Positions 10,009-17,655 of a stretch of 29,110 nt of DNA are shown piece by piece. The translations under genes and the position numbers were made by a program. The stretch lies in the NCBI GenBank assembly GCA_966250015.1, contig CBINFS010000042.1, positions 1-29,110 of the forward strand. The letters run 5' to 3'. The stretch comes from CBINFS01 sp966250015. GTDB taxonomy: Bacteria; Bacteroidota; Rhodothermia; Rhodothermales; DASSAV01. A model generated the notes under the pieces. It ran no database searches, was not told the origin of the DNA, and saw nothing but the letters and a program-made list of their open reading frames with translations. Within the stretch, counting starts at the first letter, position 1. Each line of letters starts with the position of its first letter.

Positions 10009-10130
10009 GATCCCTCACCTGCTTTGCGGGATTCGGGATGACAATTAGTGAGGCGTGAGCAGGTATGTGACCTCACTTCTATTCCAATCGCCCCATCTTG
10101 TCATCCCGAGGCGCGGAGCAACGAGGGATC
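10009..10130. repeat. Nested inverted-repeat element (MITE-like)
   Basis: GATCCCTC at 10009-10016 and TCGGGATGACAA at 10033-10044 are mirrored by TTGTCATCCCGA at 10098-10109 and GAGGGATC at 10123-10130. Inside lie GTGAGG (10048-10053) and CCTCAC (10071-10076). The whole 122 bases could fold into one long imperfect hairpin. It has no coding capacity. A related left end appears at 29090-29110. Confidence 0.7.
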
Positions 10131-10328
10131 ATTATGAATCGCTACCCTCTGAATAGGCCATATGGGTACGTACAGCAATCGCTAACCTCTCCAACTTCTT
10201 CGCGACATCATGCCTTAGCGTGCAAAAATCGAATCGGAGCCGATGTATCCGATTCAACTTTTGAACCTTCTACGGGTGGTTGAAGTACGCCACCTTTTAG
10301 GCGAACGGCACAAAACAAGGAGGCAAGT

Positions 10329-11333
10329 GTGGTCACCGTCACGTATCAGGAGCTGTACAGGACTTTTCTCGACGTGCTCAAGCGTCGGGGGTTTTCGGAC
10401 GAGCGCGCAGAGGTTTGTGCCAGGCTCTTCACGGAAACGACGCTGGATGGGGTTTTTTCGCACGGCGTCAATCGCTTCCCCCGGTTCATCCGGACGATCG
10501 ACGCGGGACTGGTGGACGTTCATGCTGAACCCGAGCTTGTCGGGCGGTTTGGCGTGTTGGAGCGGTGGGACGGACGGAGGGGTCCGGGCAACCTGAACGC
10601 CCGTGCGGCCATGAACCGGGCCATCGAAATCGCGCGCGAGCACACGATCGGGTGCGTCGCCCTTGCGAACACGAACCACTGGATGCGGGGCGGGACCTAC
10701 GGGTACCAGGCGGCTGAAGCCGGTCTGGCTGCGATCTGCTGGACGAACACGATGCCCAACCTGCCGCCGTGGGGCGGGCGTGAGCCCCGCCTTGGCAACA
10801 ACCCGCTCGTGGTGGCGGTGCCCGGACCCGAAGGACCGGTCGTGCTCGACATGGCGCTTTCGCAATTCTCTTACGGCGCGCTCGAATCACATCGCCTCCG
10901 CGGCGAGCAGCTTCCCGTGGCCGGGGGTTATACGGAGGACGGCGAGCTGACGACCGATCCCGCCGCCATCGAGCAGAGCGGACGCCCGATTCCGGCAGGC
11001 TTCTGGAAAGGGTCGGGACTCTCTCTTCTCCTCGATCTGCTCGCGGCTTTGCTGTCGGGCGGCAAGGCTACCCATGAGATACCGGACGACCCCGAGCGGG
11101 AATCGGGGGTGTCGCAGGTCTTCGTGGCCTTCGACCTGGCAAAGCTGTACCCGCCGGAAGAAATGGCGCGCATCGTGGAGGACGTCCTCCGGTTTACTCG
11201 CGAGGGAGCACCCGCAACGAAGGGTGGCCGCGTGTATTACCCTGGAGAGCGTACGAAAGAGCGTCGCGAACGAAACAGCAAAGAGGGCATCCCCGTCGAC
11301 GAGGCCATCTGGGAATCGATACGCCGATTGTGA
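10329..11333 (+). CDS. dlgD: 2,3-diketo-L-gulonate reductase-like (Ldh/MDH2 family) oxidoreductase
   Basis: The 334-residue enzyme belongs to the malate/L-lactate dehydrogenase-2 family. It matches the E. coli YiaK/DlgD pattern closely from memory: SHGVNRFPR (44-52, catalytic His 45), ALANTNHWMRGG (NTNHW at 114-118), PPWGG, the FSYG segment, PVAGGYTEDGELT and GYWKGSGLS-like GFWKGSGLSLLLD. The family reduces alpha-keto acids with NAD(P)H; DlgD reduces 2,3-diketo-L-gulonate to 3-keto-L-gulonate. It is cytoplasmic, with no signal. The start is GTG 10329, with AGGAGG at 10318-10323. It stands alone, with no other ulonate genes beside it, so the physiological substrate is uncertain. Confidence 0.85.
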   Translation: MVTVTYQELYRTFLDVLKRRGFSDERAEVCARLFTETTLDGVFSHGVNRFPRFIRTIDAGLVDVHAEPELVGRFGVLERWDGRRGPGNLNARAAMNRAIEIAREHTIGCVALANTNHWMRGGTYGYQAAEAGLAAICWTNTMPNLPPWGGREPRLGNNPLVVAVPGPEGPVVLDMALSQFSYGALESHRLRGEQLPVAGGYTEDGELTTDPAAIEQSGRPIPAGFWKGSGLSLLLDLLAALLSGGKATHEIPDDPERESGVSQVFVAFDLAKLYPPEEMARIVEDVLRFTREGAPATKGGRVYYPGERTKERRERNSKEGIPVDEAIWESIRRL

Positions 11334-11706
11334 CGTTTCCCGGCGCTTTTCCTGCTTTGTCAAATACGCTTGAAATCAGGGTTTAGGAAGTCAGATTGAC
11401 TTTACGGAACTGGTAATCCGAATTACATTCCGTAGAGGCATCTTCCTGTTTTTTTCCGGGTGCAGGCAGCCCTTTCTGCCGTTGTTGCGGAAAAAACGAA
11501 AGGCTTGTTTTCACGAGAAGGCAGGCATGAAGATTGCACCTCACCATCACGTCCCGGCTCCTCGTTTATTCAGCCTGCTTCCGGAGCCGTTTGTATACAA
11601 AACGCAACGGTCCTGTTATACGGAAGGACAGGCTGAAGCGCAGGAAGGGCGGGCTTTTCCAGGTTTTTCGTGGGTCGTCTGGCAAAAGTGGATGGAGTAA
11701 GTATCC
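11334..11706. other. Structured non-coding spacer
   Basis: This 373-base spacer lies between dlgD and the membrane protein gene. The first part carries several overlapping inverted repeats and a T7 run (11385-11455, listed separately). The second part (11456-11706) shows no recognisable element. A short open frame ending at 11700 has no ribosome site or familiar content. Confidence 0.6.
11385..11455 (+). terminator. Multi-hairpin terminator-like structure after dlgD
   Basis: AGGAAG (11385-11390) can pair with CTTCCT (11442-11447), which is followed by G and seven T (11449-11455). Inside are AAGTCA-GAT-TGACTT (11388-11402) and directly after it TACGGAA...TTCCGTA (11403-11409/11428-11434) with an inner GTAAT/ATTAC stem (11413-11426). 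The outer stem and the first inner stem share bases 11388-11390, so they exclude each other. It may be a terminator or an attenuator-like RNA. Confidence 0.4.
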
Positions 11707-12870
11707 GTGCTGTACAGGTTTAACTATTTCCTTCTCGGACTTGGTGGTTTGCTCCTCATTCCGGGCGTCATCGGCGCCTTTGGTGCTGCTTACTGGAATC
11801 CGGAAGCGGTTCTATTCGTCGGGACCTATGCGAAGGAATGGTTGGCGATAATCGTGCTGGTGAGCCTCGCCCCGATTATCCTCTGGTCGGTTTACGGTAC
11901 TATCAGAACTTACCGACGGTTTGGGACGATCTGGGGGCTCGTGGCGACCTTCGTCCTGGTGGTCGTCGTCGTGAACGCAGGCTTCTGGGCGGTTGCGTTC
12001 TACGGTTCAGAAGCCGCCCGACAGCGGTACCGCTATGGACAGGTCGTGTGGGTGGGGCACAACGCCCTGCTGTTCGGGCACGGGTTCTGGAAGCTGTCCG
12101 ACGGCTACTGGCAACATCAGACCCTCATCCGCCTCGAAGACGGCACGATCTATAAAGGCCCGACACTCGAGCTCGTCTCGAGCCTCAAACGCACCGGCGC
12201 CGAAAACATCTGGGGCTCGTGGTGCTACACGGGCAATTACCCGTACATCAAAAAGGACCTGATCACGGGCGAAGTGAAGCCCTGGCCGTCGTACGTGTCC
12301 TACAACAAGCAACCGGGGAAGACCATTCCAATCTGGCTGGGGGCGAGCTTCCTGCGGGTGGGCTGGGAAGACGAACGCTACCTCTCCGAGCCGACCGTAC
12401 CGCTCAAGCTGGAAGTCGACACGCTTTCGCTTCGGTACGTGTCGCGAAGCAAGCTGGAACGGATCTGGTCGTATTTCCGTCGTCAGATCAAAGGGATGCC
12501 GGAAGCGGATTCGGTGAGTTGGAATCCTGTGCAGCCGGATACGGTCTATTCGATCCCCCGGGAGCTGTACGAAGCGCTGACCGTCGATAAGCGGCGTGAA
12601 GTGCGGAAGTGGGAGAAGGAGGCCTCGATGCTGAATGCCCGCGTCGGTATCGCGCACTACTGGATACGAGGCCGTAAAATCCCGCTTTACGTCCAGGTAC
12701 CCGCGGCGATTCAGCGGCCGGACACGGCATCCGCCGAAATAAAGGGGTTGCTCGCCCAATCCCTGTTCAGCGAAGAAGCAGAATCTGTCGCCGACGAAAA
12801 CGGAAACGTGGGGCCCCCGGTTGCGAAGCTGTTGTCGATTCTTTCGACGGCGCAGTCGAGCGGCCGTTGA
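11707..12870 (+). CDS. Unrecognised three-TM membrane protein with large soluble C-terminal part
   Basis: I do not recognise this 387-residue protein. Three hydrophobic helices are clear: about 7-30 (LLGLGGLLLIPGVIGAF), 44-66 (EWLAIIVLVSLAPIILW) and 73-99 (LVATFVLVVVVVNAGFWAV). The loop RTYRRFG between helices 2 and 3 is positively charged. By the positive-inside rule this puts the N-terminus inside and the 285-residue C-terminal part outside. That part is rich in Trp and Tyr (GHGFWKLSDGYWQHQ, NIWGSWCYTGNYPYIKK) and ends in a low-complexity acidic/Ser tail. Start GTG 11707 has GGAG about 9 bases upstream. The gene converges on hypE with only 3 bases between the stops, and gives no hint of a hydrogenase role. 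Confidence 0.75.
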   Translation: MLYRFNYFLLGLGGLLLIPGVIGAFGAAYWNPEAVLFVGTYAKEWLAIIVLVSLAPIILWSVYGTIRTYRRFGTIWGLVATFVLVVVVVNAGFWAVAFYGSEAARQRYRYGQVVWVGHNALLFGHGFWKLSDGYWQHQTLIRLEDGTIYKGPTLELVSSLKRTGAENIWGSWCYTGNYPYIKKDLITGEVKPWPSYVSYNKQPGKTIPIWLGASFLRVGWEDERYLSEPTVPLKLEVDTLSLRYVSRSKLERIWSYFRRQIKGMPEADSVSWNPVQPDTVYSIPRELYEALTVDKRREVRKWEKEASMLNARVGIAHYWIRGRKIPLYVQVPAAIQRPDTASAEIKGLLAQSLFSEEAESVADENGNVGPPVAKLLSILSTAQSSGR

Positions 12871-12873
12871 CGT

Positions 12874-13935
12874 TCAGCAAATCCGGGGAAGCTGCTCGCC
12901 GCTCAACATGTCGAGGATCCGCTTGGCGCCGATCGTGCTCGTGAGTGTAACACGTCCCGCATCCGCATCGCGAACCACACCGATCCTGCACGCGCCGCGC
13001 CCCTGTTCCTGCGACGACAGGATTTCGAGCGCGCGGTCGGCGGCGTCCTCGGGCACGAAGAACACCATGCGGCCTTCGTTGGCAACGTAGAGCGGGTCGA
13101 AACCGAGTATCTCGCACGCCCCGCGCACGTCTTCTCGAACGGGCACCTGCCTTTCGTCCACGTGGATCCCTTTTCCCGACGCCGCTGCGATCTCGTTCAG
13201 TGCGGAGGCGAGCCCGCCGCGGGTGAGGTCGCGCACGCAATGCAGGGGGACGTCCGCGTCGATCAACGCCTGCACGAGGCCATTCAGCGGCGCCGCGTCG
13301 CTTTCTATCTCGGTTTCGAACTGGAGGCCTTCGCGGGCGGCCATGATGGCGATGCCGTGCCGCCCGAGGTCGCCGTTAAGCAGGACGACGTCGCCCGGCT
13401 CGATTGCAGCAGGTCCGATCATCCTGTCGTGCGTGATGAGGCCGATGCCCGCCGTATTGATGAAAAGCCCGTCACCCTTGCCCCGATCCACCACCTTCGT
13501 ATCACCCGTGACGATGCGCACGTCGGCCTCGAGGGCGGCTTCACGGATCGACAGCACGATCTCCCAGAGCGTTTCCATTGGCAGACCTTCCTCGATGATG
13601 AAGCTCGTGCTGATGCAGAGGGGGCGGGCGCCGCTCGTGGCGAGGTCGTTGACGGTGCCGTAGACGGCCAGCGAACCGATGTCGCCCCCGGGAAACCGCA
13701 GCGGGTGGACGACGAACGAATCCGTGGTGAAGGCGAGGCGCCCGCCGTTGATGACCACCTCGGCTGCGTCCACGTCGGCCTGGAGGCCGAGGCCGTCAAA
13801 CCCCTTCTTGAACATTCGCCCGATGAGCTGCTGCATCAGCCGCCCGCCTCCACCGTGTGCGAGCAGGACCCGGGGGTACTCTGCGATCGGAATCGGACAG
13901 GTGAAATCAAACCGGAGCGCGTCGGACATGGTCAT
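12874..13935 (-). CDS. hypE: Hydrogenase maturation protein HypE (carbamoyl dehydratase)
   Basis: HypE takes the carbamoyl group made by HypF on its C-terminal cysteine and dehydrates it with ATP to a thiocyanate, the source of the CN ligands of the NiFe site. The 353-residue product ends in the diagnostic PRIC, with the reactive Cys last. It also shows the PurM-like ATP-binding features HGGGGRL, FTTDSFVVHPLRFPGGDIG, GDTKVVDRG and RDLTRGGLA. Start ATG 13935 overlaps the hypD stop as ATGA, which indicates translational coupling; an upstream in-frame extension into hypD is not credible. It is the last gene of the - strand hyp operon. Confidence 0.95.
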   Translation of the reverse strand: MTMSDALRFDFTCPIPIAEYPRVLLAHGGGGRLMQQLIGRMFKKGFDGLGLQADVDAAEVVINGGRLAFTTDSFVVHPLRFPGGDIGSLAVYGTVNDLATSGARPLCISTSFIIEEGLPMETLWEIVLSIREAALEADVRIVTGDTKVVDRGKGDGLFINTAGIGLITHDRMIGPAAIEPGDVVLLNGDLGRHGIAIMAAREGLQFETEIESDAAPLNGLVQALIDADVPLHCVRDLTRGGLASALNEIAAASGKGIHVDERQVPVREDVRGACEILGFDPLYVANEGRMVFFVPEDAADRALEILSSQEQGRGACRIGVVRDADAGRVTLTSTIGAKRILDMLSGEQLPRIC

Positions 13936-15038
13936 GCAACGGACTGCACGTGATGGGGACTGCGGTAGCGGTAGTAGGCGGCGCAGGCGCCTTCGGACGA
14001 AACCATGGTGGCGCCGAGCGGGTGCTCGGGCGTGCAGGCGGTCCCGAAGGCCGGGCAGTCGAAGGGCTTCTTGAGGCCTTGCAGGATGATCCCGCTGATG
14101 CACTCGGACGGCTCGTCGAGGGAGACGTCCGAAAGGCCGAAGCGGACCTCGGCGTCGTAAGTCGCGTATGGTCCCCTAAGCCCCAAGCCGCTCTGCGGGA
14201 TCTCGCCGATGCCGCGCCACTTGCGGTCGGTGACCTCGAACACCTCCCGCATGACCCGCTGCGCCGTGACGTTCCCCGGGCGGGTCACCGAGCGGCCGTA
14301 GGCGTTTTCAACCTCACACCGGCCCTCTTCGAGCTGCCGGACGCACCGGTAGATCCCCTGGAGCAGGTCGACCGGCTCGAATCCCGTGACGACGATCGGT
14401 ACCGCGTATTTTTTGGCGATCGGCTCGTACTCGGTGTAGCCCATGATCGCGCAGACGTGGCCGGCGGCGAGGAACCCCTGCACCTGGTTGTCCGGTGAGG
14501 AAAGGATGGCCTCGATGGCCGGCGGTACGGTCACGTGCGACACGAGCATCGAGAAGTTGCTGAGCCCCTGCCGGTGCGCCTGGTAAACGGCCATCGCATT
14601 GGCCGGGGCCGTGGTCTCGAAGCCGACGGCGAAAAAGACCACCTGCCTATCCGGGTTCTCGACCGCAATCTTTACGGCGTCCAGAGGCGAGTAAACGATG
14701 CGGACGTCTCCACCGGCCGCCTTGACGGCGAGCAGGTCGCGATCCCTTCCCGGTACGCGCAGCATGTCGCCAAACGAGCAGAACGTGACGTCAGGACGAG
14801 AGGCGAGCAGGATCGCCTTTTCGATCAGCTCGAGCGGGGTCACGCACACCGGGCACCCCGGTCCGTGTACGAGCGTGATCTCCGGGGGCAGCAGCTCGTC
14901 GATGCCGAAGCGGACGATCGAATGGGTCTGGCCGCCGCAAATCTCCATCAGCGTCCACGGGCGCGCAGTGATCGACGCGATCGCCCGCGCGATCCGCCGC
15001 GCCGCGTCCCCGTCGCGGTATTCATCGAGGTATTTCAT
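13932..15038 (-). CDS. hypD: Hydrogenase maturation protein HypD
   Basis: HypD is the [4Fe-4S] scaffold on which, together with HypC, the Fe(CN)2CO unit of [NiFe] hydrogenase is assembled. The 368-residue product has all signature blocks: ICGGQTHS, HGPGCPVCVTP, SFGDMLRVPG, VGFETTAP, VSHVTVPPAI, AAGHVCAIMG, VVTGFEPVD and a Cys-rich C-terminal part (SECISG, CPAFGTACTPEHPLG, CAAYYRY). It overlaps hypC by 17 bases and hypE by 4, the usual tight hypCDE packing. Confidence 0.96.
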   Translation of the reverse strand: MKYLDEYRDGDAARRIARAIASITARPWTLMEICGGQTHSIVRFGIDELLPPEITLVHGPGCPVCVTPLELIEKAILLASRPDVTFCSFGDMLRVPGRDRDLLAVKAAGGDVRIVYSPLDAVKIAVENPDRQVVFFAVGFETTAPANAMAVYQAHRQGLSNFSMLVSHVTVPPAIEAILSSPDNQVQGFLAAGHVCAIMGYTEYEPIAKKYAVPIVVTGFEPVDLLQGIYRCVRQLEEGRCEVENAYGRSVTRPGNVTAQRVMREVFEVTDRKWRGIGEIPQSGLGLRGPYATYDAEVRFGLSDVSLDEPSECISGIILQGLKKPFDCPAFGTACTPEHPLGATMVSSEGACAAYYRYRSPHHVQSVA

Positions 15039-15279
15039 CGTCCAGTCCTTCGAGCTCGTCCATTTCCTTCAGGATTTCGAACACCTCGGCCGCCTCGGCC
15101 TCGTCGATCCGGCTGATGGCGAAGCCGACGTGTACGAGCACGTAGTCGTCCACCTGCGCTTCGGGGACGTACGCGAGGCTGACTTCCTTGACGATGCCAC
15201 CGAAGCTGACCTTTCCAGTCCGGAGCATCGGGTCGTCACCCGTGATGCTCAATATTTTTCCAGGTACGGCCAGGCACAT
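15022..15279 (-). CDS. hypC: Hydrogenase maturation chaperone HypC
   Basis: This 85-residue chaperone carries the Fe(CN)2CO group between HypD and the hydrogenase large subunit. It begins MCLAVPGKI; the family's essential Cys 2 is exposed after Met removal, and this fixes the start. The beta-barrel pattern GKVSFGGIVKEVSLAYVPEAQVDDYVLVHVGFAI is typical, and the acidic C-terminal helix is of normal length. It follows hypF by 12 bases. Confidence 0.96.
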   Translation of the reverse strand: MCLAVPGKILSITGDDPMLRTGKVSFGGIVKEVSLAYVPEAQVDDYVLVHVGFAISRIDEAEAAEVFEILKEMDELEGLDDEIPR

Positions 15280-15291
15280 GGTGATTGCCGG

Positions 15292-17631
15292 TCAGGGGGA
15301 TCGATGGAGTGCCATCGTTCCCGTGTGGTTAGGGATATCGCCGTTGCGGAGTGTTGCTACGACCTGCCCCAAGCTGATGCCGCCGTCGTTAGGGGGAACG
15401 CGCTGGTGCCAGTATGGCGTGAAGCCCGCTTCCCGCAGGCGTTCGACCGTTCGAACGAGCAGGTAGCCGTTCTGAAAGCAGCCGCCGGACAGGACGATCC
15501 GTCGCTCGCCTGCCTTTTCGGCAACTGCAACGATCATCTCCGTCAACGTATTGTGGAAAGCCCGAGCGATCAAGCCCGGATCGACATTTTGCCGGAGGCC
15601 GTCCAGGATAGCCTCTATGGTGGATCGCCATTCGACTACCCACCTGCTAGGAGTGTTTGCATCGACCAGATCGAACGGATAGTGGGCGTCCGCGGAGCCG
15701 TCGGCTATCCGGTATTCGAGGGCAGCCGCGGCCTGGCCCTCGAAGCTGCACGTCTGGTGGAGGTCCAGCAGGGAGGCGACGGCGTCGAACAGGCGGCCGG
15801 CGCTCGACGTGCGGGGGCAGTTGATCCCACGAAGGAGCATCCGACGCATCACTGACAGGTCCGCCGGGCGGAAAGAGGCAAGGGGGGCGAGGCCGTCCAT
15901 CGTGAAAGCGCTTTCACCGTAACACTCAAACAGCACACCCAGCGCCGAGCGGCGCGGCTCTCGGGTGGCGCGGTCGCCGCCGGGAAGCGGGAACGGCCGG
16001 AGGCAACCGAAGCGCTCGAACCCTGTGGGTGTAACACGGAGGAACTCACCGCCCCAGATCGTGCCGTCGGTCCCGAGACCGGTGCCGTCCCAGGATACCC
16101 CCAACACCGGGTCCTCGATCTCATTTTCGGCCATACACGCGAGCACGTGCGCGTAGTGGTGCTGCACCGTGACGACGGGTTCGGGGCGGGCCGCGGCGTA
16201 CTGCGACGAGAGGTAGTCCGGGTGCAGGTCGGCAGCGACGACGTCGGGCCGATGCTCGTACAGGCTGGTGAGGGCGTCGATGGTCCGTTCGAAGGCCCCG
16301 TACGCCTCCTGTGTCTCCAGGTCGCCTACGTGTTGGGAGACAAAGATGTTGTTGCCGGCATTGAGAGCGATCGTGTTCTTCAGGTGCGCGCCTACGGCCA
16401 GCACGGCAACGCCGTTTTCCGGGAGTCGGCCTGGGTGCACCGGGAGCGGCGCATACCCTCTCGCCCGGCGTAGGATCAGCTCCCGTCCCATCACCACGCG
16501 GGCTACGGAATCGTCGACGGGCCTGAAGATCGGCCGGTCGTGGACGAGGAAAAGATCCGCAATGCCGCCCAGCCGGTGGAGCGCTTCGTATTCGTCGATC
16601 GCAATGGGCTCGTCCGAAAGATTGCCGCTGGAGGCGACGACCGGCACGCCAAGCTCGCCGAGCAGGAGGTGGTGCAGGGGTGTGTAGGGAAGCATCACGC
16701 CAAGGTACGGATTCCCGGGCGCGACCGCCGGACTGATCCCGGCAGGCTTATCCGTGCGTTTCCGAAGCAGGACGATCGGCGCTTCCGGCGAAAGCAGCAG
16801 CCGCTCCTCGACGTCGGACACCTCGCAGTCCTCCCGAACGGCGGTGATCGCCGGATACAGGAGGGCGAACGGTTTCTCCTCGCGGTGCTTCCGCTCGCGC
16901 AGGCGGCGCACGGCGGCGGCGTCGGAGGCCAGCACCATCAGGTGGAAGCCTCCCAGGCCCTTTACGGCGACTATCTGGCCGTCTCTGAGCGCTGCTGCAC
17001 ATGCCATGAGCGCGTCGTCCCGCGTGGCGAGCACGTTGCCCGACCGGTCCCACAAGGCGAGCTGAGGGCCGCATACGGGGCACGCAGTGGGCTGCGCGTG
17101 GAACCGGCGGTTGGCTGGATCCTCGTATTCCGCCCGGCAGGCGTCGCACATTTCGAAGCGGCGCATCGTCGTGTTGGGCCGGTCGTACGGCAGCCGCTCG
17201 ACGATCGTATACCGGGGTCCGCAGTGCGTGCAGTTGATGAACGGATACCGGTAGCGGCGGTCGTTCGGATCGTTCATTTCGGCCAGGCACGCCGGGCAGG
17301 TAGCGACGTCCGGCAGGACCAGCGCGGTCTTTTTACCCCCGGCGCTCGCCCGGATTTCGAAGCGCTCAAACCCGATCGGGTCGAGATAGGACGATTCAAG
17401 GCTCTGGATGGCGGCAAGGGCCGGCTTTTCGGGCTCGAGCCGGAGCAGGAATTGCCGCAGGTCGTCTTGCGAGCCTTCGAGCTCTATGTGGACGCCGCCC
17501 GCCGTGTTCGAAACCCACCCTCGCAGCCCGAGCTCCGTCGCCAGCCGGTAGACGAACGGGCGAAAACCGACCCCCTGTACGGCTCCTCGGACGAGGATCT
17601 TCAGTCGTATGGCGGGCTCGGTCACAATCAT
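15292..17631 (-). CDS. hypF: Hydrogenase maturation carbamoyltransferase HypF
   Basis: HypF makes carbamoyl-AMP from carbamoyl phosphate and transfers the carbamoyl group to HypE. The 779 residues carry the full domain series. The acylphosphatase domain is about 8-95 (RGAVQGVGFRPFVYRLA). Two zinc-finger pairs lie at about 110-190 (CPAC...CTHC; CDAC...CPVC). A YrdC-like domain is about 205-390 (VAVKGLGGFHL, SSGNLSDEPIAIDE). A Kae1-like domain is at the end (HHYAHVLACMAE, GVSWDGTGLGTDGTIWGGE, SSAGRLFDAVASLL, LSGGCFQN). Length is normal for the family. It follows the aminotransferase gene by 24 bases. Confidence 0.96.
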   Translation of the reverse strand: MIVTEPAIRLKILVRGAVQGVGFRPFVYRLATELGLRGWVSNTAGGVHIELEGSQDDLRQFLLRLEPEKPALAAIQSLESSYLDPIGFERFEIRASAGGKKTALVLPDVATCPACLAEMNDPNDRRYRYPFINCTHCGPRYTIVERLPYDRPNTTMRRFEMCDACRAEYEDPANRRFHAQPTACPVCGPQLALWDRSGNVLATRDDALMACAAALRDGQIVAVKGLGGFHLMVLASDAAAVRRLRERKHREEKPFALLYPAITAVREDCEVSDVEERLLLSPEAPIVLLRKRTDKPAGISPAVAPGNPYLGVMLPYTPLHHLLLGELGVPVVASSGNLSDEPIAIDEYEALHRLGGIADLFLVHDRPIFRPVDDSVARVVMGRELILRRARGYAPLPVHPGRLPENGVAVLAVGAHLKNTIALNAGNNIFVSQHVGDLETQEAYGAFERTIDALTSLYEHRPDVVAADLHPDYLSSQYAAARPEPVVTVQHHYAHVLACMAENEIEDPVLGVSWDGTGLGTDGTIWGGEFLRVTPTGFERFGCLRPFPLPGGDRATREPRRSALGVLFECYGESAFTMDGLAPLASFRPADLSVMRRMLLRGINCPRTSSAGRLFDAVASLLDLHQTCSFEGQAAAALEYRIADGSADAHYPFDLVDANTPSRWVVEWRSTIEAILDGLRQNVDPGLIARAFHNTLTEMIVAVAEKAGERRIVLSGGCFQNGYLLVRTVERLREAGFTPYWHQRVPPNDGGISLGQVVATLRNGDIPNHTGTMALHRSP

Positions 17632-17655
17632 GGGGGTGTTTGCCTGTGCGGGCGA

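Larger units (their letters stand above)
9580..10328. other. Repeat-rich non-coding spacer between divergent regulator and dlgD
   Basis: This 750-base stretch holds no convincing gene. It contains a composite dispersed repeat (9740-9921, second copy at 28553-28735) and a nested inverted-repeat element (10009-10130). Promoters for the divergent genes must lie here or close by, but I could not pick one out. Short open frames across it are translations of the repeats. Confidence 0.7.

Noticed and set aside
11482..11851. Short frames upstream of the membrane protein gene
   Set aside because: They have no ribosome site, no familiar content, and overlap the better-supported frame starting at 11707.
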